A stretch of DNA of 64,000 nt from Pseudomonas fluorescens (GTDB lineage Bacteria; Pseudomonadota; Gammaproteobacteria; Pseudomonadales; Pseudomonadaceae). Positions 1 through 8,254 of this stretch are shown here, one piece after another. The first letter of the stretch is position 1. Each line of letters starts with the position of its first letter. The notes beneath the pieces are model-generated. The model was not told the origin of the DNA. It worked only from the letters and a program-made list of their open reading frames with translations, and ran no database searches. The stretch lies in contig NZ_CABVHU010000001.1 of NCBI RefSeq assembly GCF_902497855.1, positions 186,001 to 250,000 of the forward strand, given 5' to 3'. Made by a program: the position numbers and the translations under genes.

Positions 1-549
1 AGGGGCGTGGCGCACGCGGCCTGTGGGCATGTCGCTGCGGCGGAAACCGAACAGCAGTTTTTCCTCGACGCCCTGACCCGGGTACCGGCCTCCCGCTACA
101 TCTTCAACAACACCTGCCTCGATATCCTGGCGGTGGCCGGCGCCATGCTCAGCGGGGAAATCGAGTACCGCAAAGGCAACTACGACAGCGCTTTTGCCCA
201 TTTGCGCCAGGCGCTGTCACTGGATGACAACCTGCCCTACGACGAGCCTTGGGGCTGGATGCAACCGGTCCGGCATGCGCTCGGCGCGCTGCTGCTGGAA
301 CAGGGCAGGGTGGAAGAAGCCTTGCAGGCCTACCGCGCCGATCTGGGGCTGGACCACACCCTCAGTCGTGCGTCATGGCACATGGACAATGTGTGGAGCC
401 TGCACGGCTATGTCGAATGCCTGAAACAGCTGGGCCGGGATGAAGAAGCGGCCGCAGCCCAGACCCGCCTCGACCTGGCGATGGCCCGGGCTGATGTGCC
501 GATTATGGCATCGTGTTTCTGTCGGGTCGGGGAGCGTTGTTGCAACTGA
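1..549 (+). CDS. TPR-repeat protein, C-terminal part (5' end outside window)
   Basis: The frame is open from base 1 to a stop at 547-549, so only the last ~182 codons are visible and the true start lies upstream. The residues form helical pairs typical of tetratricopeptide repeats: a unit around 'GEIEYRKGNYDSAFAHLRQA' and another around 'LLLEQGRVEEALQAYRADL', followed by 'ECLKQLGRDEEAAAAQTRL'. TPRs are protein-protein interaction scaffolds; nothing visible tells the specific partner. The extreme C-terminus (VPIMASCFCRVGERCC) is cysteine-rich and does not look like a TPR, so the end may be a lineage-specific tail. Function unknown beyond the fold. Confidence 0.7.
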   Translation, partial: RGVAHAACGHVAAAETEQQFFLDALTRVPASRYIFNNTCLDILAVAGAMLSGEIEYRKGNYDSAFAHLRQALSLDDNLPYDEPWGWMQPVRHALGALLLEQGRVEEALQAYRADLGLDHTLSRASWHMDNVWSLHGYVECLKQLGRDEEAAAAQTRLDLAMARADVPIMASCFCRVGERCCN

Positions 550-589
550 TGCCGCCAGCACCGCCGGGAATCAGCGGTTCTACGCAAAC

Positions 590-897
590 CCTGTAGGAGC
601 CCGGCTTGCCGGCGAAGGCTGCCTCAAGCCTTGCATCGCCCATGAAAACGCCTTCGCCGGCAAGCCGGGCTCCTACAGGGTTGGGTATTTCCCATTAAAT
701 CCGGTGGTACGCAGGTCATACGGGTCCGGCGTGTTCCACAATCCAGCGGTGCACAATTAACCTGTAGGAGCCGGCTTGCCGGCGAAGGCTGCCTCAAGCC
801 TTGCATCGCCCATGAAAACGCCTTCGCCGGCAAGCCGGGCTCCTACAGGGTTGGGTGTTTCCCATTAAATCCGGTGGTACGCAGGTTATACGGGGCG
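590..897. repeat. Tandem duplication (171-bp period) of a REP pair plus flank
   Basis: Copy 1 begins at 590 and copy 2 at 761. Each contains two inverted REP arms (CTGTAGGAGC(C)CGGCTTGCC ... GGCAAGCCGGGCTCCTACAG) around an identical ~38-bp loop, followed by the same TTGGGT(A/G)TTTCCCATTAAATC flank. Only a few substitutions and one single-base deletion separate the copies, so the duplication is recent. No gene is visible between 550 and 901. Confidence 0.9.
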
Positions 898-901
898 GCG
901 A

Positions 902-1594
902 TCAGGCCTCGCTGATCTTGCTGACACTGGTGACCTGTCCATTCCAGACCATCTCGTAATGCGCAGTTTGAATAACCAATAACACCGGTCGTGGCGTCAT
1001 CAGCGCCCAGCAATGACTGCCCTGCATGCGCACGGAGTTGTAGCGAATACCGGGACATCCGGCTTCCTTGACGGACCGCCCCAGACGACGGGAATCGGTG
1101 TAATCGTCAGGATCATAGACAGGATCGGTCATCGGGATGGCCGCGACGTCTTTCATCGCCACCTCGACAAAGGAACAGGACAGCCCACGGAAAACAAACC
1201 GCTCGTAGTTGAGGCTCGGCACATTCGACCAATACAGACTCTGATGATGCCGGACTTCGGCCAGCGCCGTTTCCATGGAGTCCGCCAGGTACAGCACGCC
1301 AAAACGTCCATCGCTGAACCGCGAACCCGCCGGGTTGACGTGGGTAAAAGGCGCGGTCGCGTAAGAGCAGCCAGGTATGCCGAAAGGGATCTCTGCCCGT
1401 GGAATCAACTCGAGATGGCCCACTTCATTTTTCAGGCGGGGGTTGGTCAGCGCCTGTATCTGATACAACACCTCAAACTCGTCCGCATCCGCGACATCAT
1501 CAAACAACGCAATCGGCGGAAACTTCGAATTGACCAGTCGGTAGGCCTGTATTTGCTCGCCGGCAAGCGCTGCCAGTTCGCCGAGCGTCACCAT
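902..1594 (-). CDS. RES-domain toxin of a type II toxin-antitoxin pair
   Basis: A 230-aa protein with the RES fold signature: an early conserved Arg in 'AYRLVNSKFPP' (about residue 19), 'RFSDGRFGVLYLAD' (92-105), 'METALAE' with the conserved Glu (about 113), and a late 'GIRYNSVRMQG' segment holding the Ser of the R-E-S set. Characterised RES toxins (ParT, MbcT, the Pseudomonas Res protein) consume NAD+ or modify a host enzyme; which activity this one has cannot be read from the sequence. Its ATG overlaps the antitoxin stop by 7 nt (ATGGTGA), so the two are translationally coupled, antitoxin first, the usual order for this family. All three signature residues appear intact. Confidence 0.9.
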   Translation of the reverse strand: MVTLGELAALAGEQIQAYRLVNSKFPPIALFDDVADADEFEVLYQIQALTNPRLKNEVGHLELIPRAEIPFGIPGCSYATAPFTHVNPAGSRFSDGRFGVLYLADSMETALAEVRHHQSLYWSNVPSLNYERFVFRGLSCSFVEVAMKDVAAIPMTDPVYDPDDYTDSRRLGRSVKEAGCPGIRYNSVRMQGSHCWALMTPRPVLLVIQTAHYEMVWNGQVTSVSKISEA

Positions 1595-2013
1595 TGCGCG
1601 CCCCGCAACACGTCAATGCGCCGAAAGGTTTCATACAGGGAAATCATATCGCCCTGGGACATGATCTCGAGCGGGCTGCGCCCATTGAAAAACTCGTTGT
1701 CGTTGGCCATCGATGGAAAGCCATAGACATTCTCAGGGTTATCGAAGACCAGGCGCAGCGCGGCATGGATGTTGAGCACAAAACTGATGCGCTGCATCTG
1801 GTCCGAGTCCAGCGCCACGGCCCAGTCGGGATCGCGCGCCCTGGCGCGGGTGTAGGTGCTGCGGGAAATGCGCAGGATGCGGCAGGCTTGATCGCTGGAC
1901 GCGGCCCACTTTTCGAGAATGCCAACCGCCGCACGCAGACCCGTCACGCACTGGCTCTTGGTGAATGCCTGTTCCTGGAGGGCGATGGCCATATTTAACA
2001 GCTCCTGATTCAT
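1588..2013 (-). CDS. Xre/MbcA/ParS-family antitoxin (DUF2384)
   Basis: A 141-aa protein. The N-terminal half looks like the Xre-type HTH ('ACRILRISRSTY'), and the C-terminal half is the toxin-binding DUF2384 domain ('HAALRLVFDNPENVYGF', then 'NGRSPLEIMSQGD'). It should neutralise the RES toxin encoded immediately downstream and repress its own promoter. I chose the ATG at 2013 and not the upstream TTG at 2025, because the TTG lies inside the predicted -10 hexamer (2025-2030). From that promoter the ATG would have only a leader of a few nucleotides. The pair sits next to the REP duplication and has no other linked accessory genes. Confidence 0.88.
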   Translation of the reverse strand: MNQELLNMAIALQEQAFTKSQCVTGLRAAVGILEKWAASSDQACRILRISRSTYTRARARDPDWAVALDSDQMQRISFVLNIHAALRLVFDNPENVYGFPSMANDNEFFNGRSPLEIMSQGDMISLYETFRRIDVLRGAQW

Positions 2014-2053
2014 CTGTAGACTCAAATATAGTTTTATTGAATCTATAGATCAA
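2012..2053 (-). promoter_or_regulatory. Promoter and candidate operators of the RES/Xre pair
   Basis: Read on the minus strand, TTGATC (2053-2048) and TATATT (2030-2025) are separated by exactly 17 bp, a good sigma-70 match. A perfect 10-bp palindrome ATCTATAGAT (2041-2050) overlaps the -35 and spacer. A related imperfect site ATCTGTAGAC (2012-2021) overlaps the start codon 29 bp away. The arrangement suits antitoxin autorepression. Confidence 0.6.
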
Positions 2054-2160
2054 ATAATCTCGACCAGTGGGCAACTTGTAATTCAGGCGCGGGCGGCCCA
2101 AAAGGGATCGAATCCGTCGGTGATATGCTTGGGCGTCTATATCTCGCAACGAGATCGCCC

Positions 2161-3006
2161 ATGGATCGCTTGTCTACGTTGTTCTCGCAGTTCGGCGTGC
2201 GCGCAAACCTGTTTTACAACGGCAAGCTTTGCGGCATGGCGTCATACGACGGCGCTGACCAGCGCGGGCATATTCACTTGCTCCAGGCAGGTACCGTCAC
2301 GCTGCTGGGGCCTGATCGAAAGGACCTGCTGCTGACTCGACCCAGCCTGATTTTCCTGCCACGTCCAAGCCGGCATCAACTGTTCGCCGGTGAGCCCGAA
2401 GGGGCCCAGCTCCTGTGTGCGGCCATGCAGTTCGAGGGGGGCGTCGATAACCCGTTGTCGGCGTCGTTGCCCGATATCCTGGTGTTGTCCCTGGATGAGC
2501 TGCCGCTGCTGGCCGAGACACTGAAATGGATGTTCGATGAGGCGGCAGGCGGACATTGTGGTCGGGAGGCAGCGCTGGATCGCTTGTTCGAGCTGCTGAT
2601 CATATTGTTGTTTCGGCATCTGCTCGACCATCAGCAATTACGTACCGGCATGATGGCTGGACTGGGCGATGTGCGGCTGGCGCGCTCGCTGGTGCAGATG
2701 CACAACGCACCTCAGCATGCCTGGTCGGTGGCGGAACTGGCGAGCGCGTCGAACATGTCGCGCGCGGCCTATGCCGTGCATTTCCGGGCCGTCGTCGGGC
2801 AGACGCCGGCGGATTATCTATTGAGTTGGCGAATCAGCCTGGCGCAGAAGCGGCTGCGGGAAGGGCGACCGATAGCGCTCATTGCCGCCGAGGTCGGTTA
2901 TGAAAGTCCCTCGGCGCTGGCACGCGCGTTTCGGCGCAAGACGGGCTGCAGTCCACGGGGCTGGATGAAAGATTCGGCAGGCGAAGTTGATGGGGCAACG
3001 GCCTGA
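2161..3006 (+). CDS. AraC-family transcriptional regulator (cupin-type N-terminus)
   Basis: A 281-aa protein with an N-terminal cupin-like sensor (about 1-165, including 'PSLIFLPRPSRHQL') and a C-terminal double HTH of the AraC family ('WSVAELASASNMSRAAYAVHF' region and 'IALIAAEVGYESPSALARAF'). The reading frame is open from 2125, but the ATG at 2161 (MDRLSTLFSQF) matches the usual beginning of this subfamily. The inducer is unknown. It converges on the DUF417 gene at 3051-3560, and a hairpin separates the two. Regulators of this type are commonly found beside DUF417 or oxidoreductase genes, so the neighbour is a plausible target, but the orientation gives no direct proof. Confidence 0.88.
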   Translation: MDRLSTLFSQFGVRANLFYNGKLCGMASYDGADQRGHIHLLQAGTVTLLGPDRKDLLLTRPSLIFLPRPSRHQLFAGEPEGAQLLCAAMQFEGGVDNPLSASLPDILVLSLDELPLLAETLKWMFDEAAGGHCGREAALDRLFELLIILLFRHLLDHQQLRTGMMAGLGDVRLARSLVQMHNAPQHAWSVAELASASNMSRAAYAVHFRAVVGQTPADYLLSWRISLAQKRLREGRPIALIAAEVGYESPSALARAFRRKTGCSPRGWMKDSAGEVDGATA

Positions 3007-3029
3007 AGCATTGAACTGTTTCAGGCCGT
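2998..3029. terminator. Hairpin between convergent AraC and DUF417 genes
   Basis: A perfect 10-bp inverted repeat (ACGGCCTGAA at 2998-3007, TTCAGGCCGT at 3020-3029, 12-nt loop) spans the araC-family stop codon. There is no U-tract, so it would be a weak or Rho-assisted terminator. Confidence 0.45.
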
Positions 3030-3050
3030 CCCGAGAGAACAGTCATCGGT

Positions 3051-3560
3051 TCAACGGTTTTCCAGCGCAGTCAGGGAATGGCCGGCGACGAAGATGGAAG
3101 CGGCAAGCAACCCGATGTCCTTGAGCAGAAACTGGCCGGGTGCAACTGTAATGGCCGGGAAGCCCAGGCCGGGCTCGATCACGCCGGGTGTCGAGAACAT
3201 AAAGCTCAAGGTGGTGAAGAACAATCCCGCAGACAGCACGCCACCGATCAGCGAAAGCTTGGGTGACAGCAGGCGACCGGCGATCAGAACACCGATCGAG
3301 ACCTCCAGGACACCGAGCAGACTGGAAAAGGTATCGACACTGAAAATGTCATACACCCACCCCAGGAACGGACTGTTGCTCACTAGCGGCACCAGTCCCT
3401 GCGCCTCATAGTGCGTGAACTTCATGCCGCCGAACCAGAAGTAGATGACGGCGAGCGCAAAGAACACACCGTAGGTTCCAAGCGCCGTGGTTCTGGCCCC
3501 CAGCGATAATTTTCCGGATCTGTCGATGCGGCTGTCGTTCTCGATATTCAAGGTTGTCAT
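3051..3560 (-). CDS. DUF417 (YkgB-like) inner-membrane protein
   Basis: A 169-aa protein with four predicted membrane segments and the DUF417 hallmarks 'FWFGGMKFTHYEAQGL' followed by 'PLVSNSPFLGW'. E. coli YkgB and RclC belong to this family; RclC is induced by reactive chlorine, but no enzymatic activity is known for the family. The open frame begins at 3575, but the ATG at 3560 (MTTLNIEND) has a GGAAG sequence about 10 nt upstream and is preferred. It converges on the AraC-type regulator. From 3561 to 3901 no gene can be supported; the last part holds the vapBC promoter. Confidence 0.85.
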   Translation of the reverse strand: MTTLNIENDSRIDRSGKLSLGARTTALGTYGVFFALAVIYFWFGGMKFTHYEAQGLVPLVSNSPFLGWVYDIFSVDTFSSLLGVLEVSIGVLIAGRLLSPKLSLIGGVLSAGLFFTTLSFMFSTPGVIEPGLGFPAITVAPGQFLLKDIGLLAASIFVAGHSLTALENR

Positions 3561-3842
3561 GATCAAGGCTTCCAATAGTGTGTTGACTCGAAACCCGGCG
3601 CGGTTTGCGTTGGGCGTGGCGACATTGTTGTCTTTGCTGCCGCGCGCTTGGGTTCTGAACGTATTGAGAACTGTGCAGATCGTCTTGACCCTCTGCCGGT
3701 CTTGAACGAGGAGGGCGGGGCGCTAAGGCTGTCGTGAGCGACGGTGGCCCAGCGCTCCCGAAGCAATGGGCATCACACTGATTGTGGTGGGGGTCGTCAA
3801 GGCGATCGGCGCGTTCCACGCCTCGGCATCAAAGCCTATGCC

Positions 3843-3890
3843 TTGCCTATGCTGACGACCTTGTTATACTGCATATGCCAACCATATGCA
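3843..3890 (+). promoter_or_regulatory. vapBC promoter and palindromic operator
   Basis: A perfect inverted repeat TGCATATG-CCAAC-CATATGCA (3870-3890) lies directly downstream of a -10-like TATACT (3865-3870), with TTGCCT (3843-3848) 16 bp upstream as a possible -35. It ends next to the vapB ribosome-binding site (GGAG at 3891). This geometry fits autorepression by the VapBC complex. Confidence 0.65.
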
Positions 3891-3901
3891 GGAGCGAAAT
3901 C

Positions 3902-4132
3902 ATGCGCACTGTTTCAATTTTCAAGAACGGCAAAAATCAAGCAATTCGCTTGCCCACTGATATGGCTTATGAGGGGGTGGGGGAGTTGGAAATTACACGC
4001 GACGGCGACACCATCACTTTGCGACCTGCACGTCCGAGCTGGCTTTCTCTGGCTGAACAGCCCAAAGCTGATGCTGACTTTCTGGAAGAACGGCCGAACG
4101 TTATCAGTGATGAAGGCAGGTTTAACCTTTGA
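3902..4132 (+). CDS. vapB: VapB antitoxin (AbrB/SpoVT swapped-hairpin type)
   Basis: A 76-aa protein that starts MRTVSIFKNGKNQAIRLP, the typical dimeric AbrB-like DNA-binding fold of VapB antitoxins. Its acidic, flexible C-terminal half (from about residue 45) would bind the VapC active site. The start is fixed by GGAG (3891-3894) 7 nt upstream; the longer open frame from 3782 is not needed. The stop overlaps the vapC start as TTGA. It should be the labile, DNA-binding partner of the toxin encoded next. Confidence 0.92.
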   Translation: MRTVSIFKNGKNQAIRLPTDMAYEGVGELEITRDGDTITLRPARPSWLSLAEQPKADADFLEERPNVISDEGRFNL

Positions 4133-4542
4133 CCACGTACATGCTGGATACCTGCATTTGCTCGTTCATCATGCGCGAACGCCCCGAGGCGGTGTTGCAG
4201 CGATTGGCGTCAGCCGTTGAGCGAAACAATCGGATCGTGATTTCTGCGATCACCTACGCCGAAATGCGTTACGGGCAGATCGGCAAGAAGGCGTCGCCCA
4301 AGCACAAAACGTTGGTCGATGAGTTTGTGAAACGCCTGGATGCGGTGCTGCCCTTGGATCAGAGTGCTGTCGACGCAACGGTGGAAGCGAAGCTCCAGCT
4401 CACTCAGGTCGGTCTGCTCATTGGCGAGAACGACACCGCAATTGCGGGCCATGCAATTGCCTCAGGCTGTACGCTGGTCACAAACAATGTGCGCGAATTC
4501 AGCCGCGTTGAAGGACTGGTTTTCGAAGACTGGGTTCACTGA
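4129..4542 (+). CDS. vapC: VapC toxin, PIN-domain ribonuclease
   Basis: A 137-aa PIN-domain protein. The acidic Mg2+ site of the family is visible: Asp7 in 'YMLDTCICSFI', Glu in 'TYAEMRYG', and the pair in 'GENDTAIAGHA'. The conserved 'TLVTNNVREFSRV' end is also present, so the enzyme looks catalytically complete. VapC enzymes cut tRNAs or rRNA. The start is probably TTG at 4129, overlapping the vapB TGA by 4 nt and implying coupling; the ATG at 4141 is an alternative that would just precede the catalytic Asp. The chromosomal neighbours are unrelated, so this is a solitary toxin-antitoxin module. Confidence 0.93.
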   Translation: MTTYMLDTCICSFIMRERPEAVLQRLASAVERNNRIVISAITYAEMRYGQIGKKASPKHKTLVDEFVKRLDAVLPLDQSAVDATVEAKLQLTQVGLLIGENDTAIAGHAIASGCTLVTNNVREFSRVEGLVFEDWVH

Positions 4543-4615
4543 AGGACAATCCATGAACCGCTCGAATCACCCGGCACTTTTGCGTCTGGCGCATCCCTGC
4601 GCCAGGCCGCCGGCT

Positions 4616-5176
4616 TCAGCGCTTGATCAGTGAGATCTTGGTGCCTTCGATGCTGACCCCGGCCATTAACCCCTGCTGGTCGAAAATGAACGCGTAGGCA
4701 TCGTCCTTCAGCGTCGAGCTGGACAGATTCTTCGCCACCCCTTCATCGACCACCACCACAGTCGGCCCTACGCCGATTTCCCAGCCCTTGGATTCGCGGA
4801 CATAGTTAACGGCCTTATCGGTCATCAGGAACAGCGCATAGCCATACGACTGGGCGCCTGCCTGCAGCCCCCATGAGCCGGTGACGGAGTTGTAATAAGC
4901 CTCTACTTTCTTGCCCTTCATCAATGTGCCTTCACCATAGCTGCCACCGAACACCAGGCCGGCCTTGATGATTTTCGGAAAGATCAGTATCGCCTTGGCG
5001 TTTTTTGAAATGGTTTCGGCAAAGGGCGTAGCCTTGTACAGCGTTTGCAATGCTTGCCGGGAGTCGGCATCCAGATCCTCGGCGGTTGCCGCACCTGCGG
5101 TGTTCAGGAAGCTCGCCGAGGCCAGTGAGGCTGTCGCGAGGATGATCGATAGGAAGAAGCGCATTGACTGAGTCAT
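4616..5176 (-). CDS. SYLF-domain (YSC84-like) exported protein
   Basis: A 186-aa protein with a signal peptide (about 1-29, hydrophobic 'FFLSIILATASLASA' and an A-x-A site) followed by one SYLF/Ysc84 domain. Characteristic stretches are 'AKAILIFPKIIKAGLVFGGSYGEG', broken here to show only the core 'ILIFPKIIKAGLVFGG', and 'WGLQAGAQSYGYALF'. Eukaryotic SYLF proteins bind phosphoinositides; bacterial members are of unknown function, often annotated as lipid-binding. An RBS (GGAG, 8 nt) supports the ATG at 5176. The gene appears monocistronic. From 5177 to 5513 no coding sequence is convincing; a short inverted repeat (CACAACG...CGTTGTG, about 5451-5478) lies near the end. Confidence 0.85.
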   Translation of the reverse strand: MTQSMRFFLSIILATASLASASFLNTAGAATAEDLDADSRQALQTLYKATPFAETISKNAKAILIFPKIIKAGLVFGGSYGEGTLMKGKKVEAYYNSVTGSWGLQAGAQSYGYALFLMTDKAVNYVRESKGWEIGVGPTVVVVDEGVAKNLSSSTLKDDAYAFIFDQQGLMAGVSIEGTKISLIKR

Positions 5177-5513
5177 TTTCGTACTCCGAACGGGAGCATT
5201 GGACGTGAGCAGCAGTCAGCGCCTGCCCCCGGCAGAATCCGAGCCTGCTGAAAATGATCCGGCGCACCCTGAAATGTGTGAACCCCTGGCTTCGCCGTTG
5301 AATGAAGCAGGCCAGCGGCCTTTGATCATTGGCGATGTCATCACTGGCTTTGACCTCTGTGAATCGGCCAGGTTCGTCTGTTTCACACCCTCTGCATCGC
5401 GCAGATAAATAGACGGGCCTGTTGCAGATGCTTTATGGCTATCCGGGAAACACAACGCCGATTCGATTGACGACGTTGTGCTCCGAGGGTCGAGTATTGA
5501 TCGCGGCTCAAGT

Positions 5514-6842
5514 CTAAGACTTGCTCACCTTGATCCCTTTGAATAACAACAGGAGCAACACACCCGCCAGTATTTCAAAGCTTGCGACCAGATACAGGCC
5601 GGCGGCCAGGCTACCGGTCTGGGTTTTCAGCCAGCCGATCATGTAGGGCGCGACGAAGCCGGCGAGATTGCCGATGCAATTGATCAGCGCAATGCCCCCG
5701 GCGGCGGCGGTGCCTGCCAGGAATGCACCTGGAATCGACCAGAACACCGGAAAAGCGGCAAGAATGCCCATGGCGGCAACGGTCAGGGAGATCAGCGCCA
5801 GCGCGGCGTTGCCGATAAACAGGCCGGTGCAGATTAATCCGAGGCCGGCCAGCAGGGCTGCCATCGCGCAGTGCACACGGCGTTCAGCGGTCTTGTCGGA
5901 GTGAAAGCCGTTCCACAGCATCGCCACGGTGCCCAGGATAAAGGGGATCGAGGAGAGCAGTCCGATGTTCATGTTGTCATCGACGCCCAACGACTTGATG
6001 ACGGATGGCGTCCAGAACGCAATGGTCGCGTTGCCACTGACCAGGCAGAAATACACCAGCGCGCATAACCACAGCTTGGGATAACGCAGCAAGGAGCGAA
6101 GGTCGCTGTGTTTGCCTGGCGCCTTGTCTTCGCGGGCAATGGTGTCGCTGACCATTTTGCGTTGTGCCGGGCTCAGCCACTTGGCATTGGCCGGTTTCTC
6201 CGGGAGATAACGCAGGACCAGGAACCCGGCGATCACCGAAGGAATGCCTTCGAGGATGAACAGCCATTGCCAGTTGGCCAGGCTGCCGACCCCGACCATG
6301 CGACTCATGATGAACCCGGCCAGTGGGCCACCGACGACGCCGGCAATGGCGAAGGAGGTCATGAACATGCCATTGATCTTTGCCCGCTGCGCCGCCGGAA
6401 ACCAATAGGTGAGATACAGCACGACGCCGGGAAAGAAGCCCGCTTCAAAGGCCCCGAGCAGAAACCGCAGCACATAGAACGACCAGGCGCTTTCGACGTA
6501 CGCCATGGCGATGGACGTCAGGCCCCACATGATGGTGATGCGCGCCAGGGTGCGGCGGGCGCCGATTTTTTCCAGCAGCAGATTGCTGGGCACTTCGAAG
6601 ATGAAGTAACCGATGAAGAATATACCGGCGCCCAGGCCATAAACGGCTTCGCTGAAGCCCAGGTCCTGCAGCATGGCCAGCTTGGCGAAACCGACATTGA
6701 CCCGGTCGATCCAGGCCAGTACGAAAAGAAACACCAGAAACGGGAGAAGGCGCCAGGCGATCTTGCGATAGACGGCAGCCACTTCGACCGTCGTCGGGTC
6801 GAGGTCTATCGCCATGGTTGAACTTGCGTGACTTCGGTTCAT
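5514..6842 (-). CDS. MFS transporter, anion:cation symporter (ACS) family
   Basis: A 442-aa polytopic protein with about 12 membrane helices. It shows the ACS/phthalate-permease features: 'LAWIDRVNVGFAKLAM' in helix 1, 'GYFIFEVPSNLLLEKIGAR' in the first half, and 'LGAFEAGFFPGVVLYL' in helix 4. These carriers take up organic acid anions such as tartrate, galactonate or phthalate; the exact substrate cannot be read here. The start at 6842 has GAGATA about 6 nt upstream. It is the downstream-most gene of the minus-strand cluster with the amidase and ABC transporter, so it was probably part of the same catabolic unit. Confidence 0.85.
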   Translation of the reverse strand: MNRSHASSTMAIDLDPTTVEVAAVYRKIAWRLLPFLVFLFVLAWIDRVNVGFAKLAMLQDLGFSEAVYGLGAGIFFIGYFIFEVPSNLLLEKIGARRTLARITIMWGLTSIAMAYVESAWSFYVLRFLLGAFEAGFFPGVVLYLTYWFPAAQRAKINGMFMTSFAIAGVVGGPLAGFIMSRMVGVGSLANWQWLFILEGIPSVIAGFLVLRYLPEKPANAKWLSPAQRKMVSDTIAREDKAPGKHSDLRSLLRYPKLWLCALVYFCLVSGNATIAFWTPSVIKSLGVDDNMNIGLLSSIPFILGTVAMLWNGFHSDKTAERRVHCAMAALLAGLGLICTGLFIGNAALALISLTVAAMGILAAFPVFWSIPGAFLAGTAAAGGIALINCIGNLAGFVAPYMIGWLKTQTGSLAAGLYLVASFEILAGVLLLLLFKGIKVSKS

Positions 6843-6994
6843 AAGTTATCTCGTCAATTCGTTGCGCAGTTGGGCACGCAAGCCGATTGGCAGGCGAGTG
6901 AGGACGCACGAGGGTCCGCCGTGTGATTTTTTCGGTAAGTCAGTCAGGTAAAACAGGGCAGGCGCGGGCCTGCCCCTGGTTCAGCGGCAGTGCA

Positions 6995-8250
6995 TCAAGT
7001 GTGCTCTTGCAACAGTGCCTCGATAGCGCGAGACACCTGCAGGACACGAGCGTCCTGACCCTGCAGGCCGGCGATCGACAGCCCGACCGGCAGCTCGTCC
7101 CCGCGCTGGCAAGGCAAACTCAGGGCGCAACCGTCCAGGAAATTGATCACGCTGGTGTTGCGCAATACCAGGCCGTTGGTGGCGAAAAAACCATCGTCTT
7201 CAGTAAGGTCCGCCAACTTCGGCGGTACCACGGCGACCGTGGGCATCAACCAGGCGTCGGCGTCGCCCAGACGCTCACCCGCCACGCTGATCAGGCGTTG
7301 GCGTTCGCTGCGAATGTCCAGGTAATCGGCTGCACTGATAGCCGCGCCGCGGCGGATTCGTTGAGCGACGCGGGCGTCATAGCACTGGGCGTTGTCGCTC
7401 TCGAGCCACTGGCGGTGGCCATGCCAGGCTTCGGCAGCCGTCAACCCGCCAGCCGCATTGATACGGGGCAGTTCATGCAGTTCTGGAAAGTCGAACCAGC
7501 GGATGCAGGCGCCTGCCTGGGCGAGCAGGTCCAGGGCGCGTTCGAAGGCCGCTGCGACGCCGGCATCGAGCTGATCGAGGACAAAATCCCGGGTGACCGC
7601 CAGCCGAAGCCCGGCCAGGGGCGCGGCACGGGTATCCAGCTGCTCGCCGGTGAGAATCCGGTCGAGCAGGATGCAGTCGGCGACGCTGCGTGACAGGGCA
7701 CCGACAGAGTCCAGGCTGACGGCCAAGGGGAACGTGCCGGCCATGGGGACTCGGCTGGCACTGGGCTTGAACCCGGTCAGGCTGCAGAACGCGGCGGGGA
7801 TCCGGATGGAGCCGCCGGTGTCGGTGCCCAGCCCGGCGACGGCCATGCCCAATGCCACGCTCACAGCGGCGCCGGAGCTGGAGCCGCCGGCGATGCGGTC
7901 AGCCGCAGACGGCGTGAGCGGCGTACCGTAGTGCGGGTTCAGCCCCAATCCGGAAAAGGCGAACTCGCTCATATTGGTGCGGCCCAGTAAAATGGCGCCG
8001 GCCGATCTCAGCCGTTCGACCACGAGCGCATCGCTGCTGGCGGGCGGCGCATCGGCCAGCAGCCTGGAGCCGGCCGCAGTGACTTGTCCGGCCACATCGA
8101 ACAGGTCTTTGATGGAGACCGGGAGCCCGGCCAATGGCGACGGCACGTAACCTGAAGCCCGTGCCAGATCGCTGGCTTGCGCAGCCTGCAAGGCGCCTTC
8201 GGCATCGACGCTGATGTAGGCAACCCCACCCGCCGCACGATGCGCTTCGA
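6995..8250 (-). pseudogene. Amidase-signature enzyme, 5'-truncated by a deletion
   Basis: About 418 codons of an amidase-signature protein remain. The Ser-cisSer-Lys triad is present: Lys in 'PVSIKDLFDVAG', the cis-Ser in 'GGSSSGAAVSVALG', and the nucleophile in 'GTDTGGSIRIPAAF'. The N-terminal ~30-40 residues expected before 'IEAHRAAGGVAYISVDAEGA' are missing. At 8250-8255 the reading frame runs directly, but out of frame, into the DUF2848 gene, and a TGA lies in the amidase frame just upstream. No ATG with an RBS is available; only a TTG (8191). I read this as a deletion that fused two adjacent genes and silenced the amidase. Residual translation from the TTG cannot be excluded. Confidence 0.8.
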
Positions 8251-8254
8251 TAGC

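Noticed and set aside
3744..4220. 158-codon plus-strand frame over vapB
   Set aside because: Frame-shifted shadow; the VapB and VapC frames carry recognisable family motifs and an operator.
5199..5408. 69-codon plus-strand frame upstream of the SYLF gene
   Set aside because: No RBS, no motif and divergent orientation in the promoter zone of a real gene.
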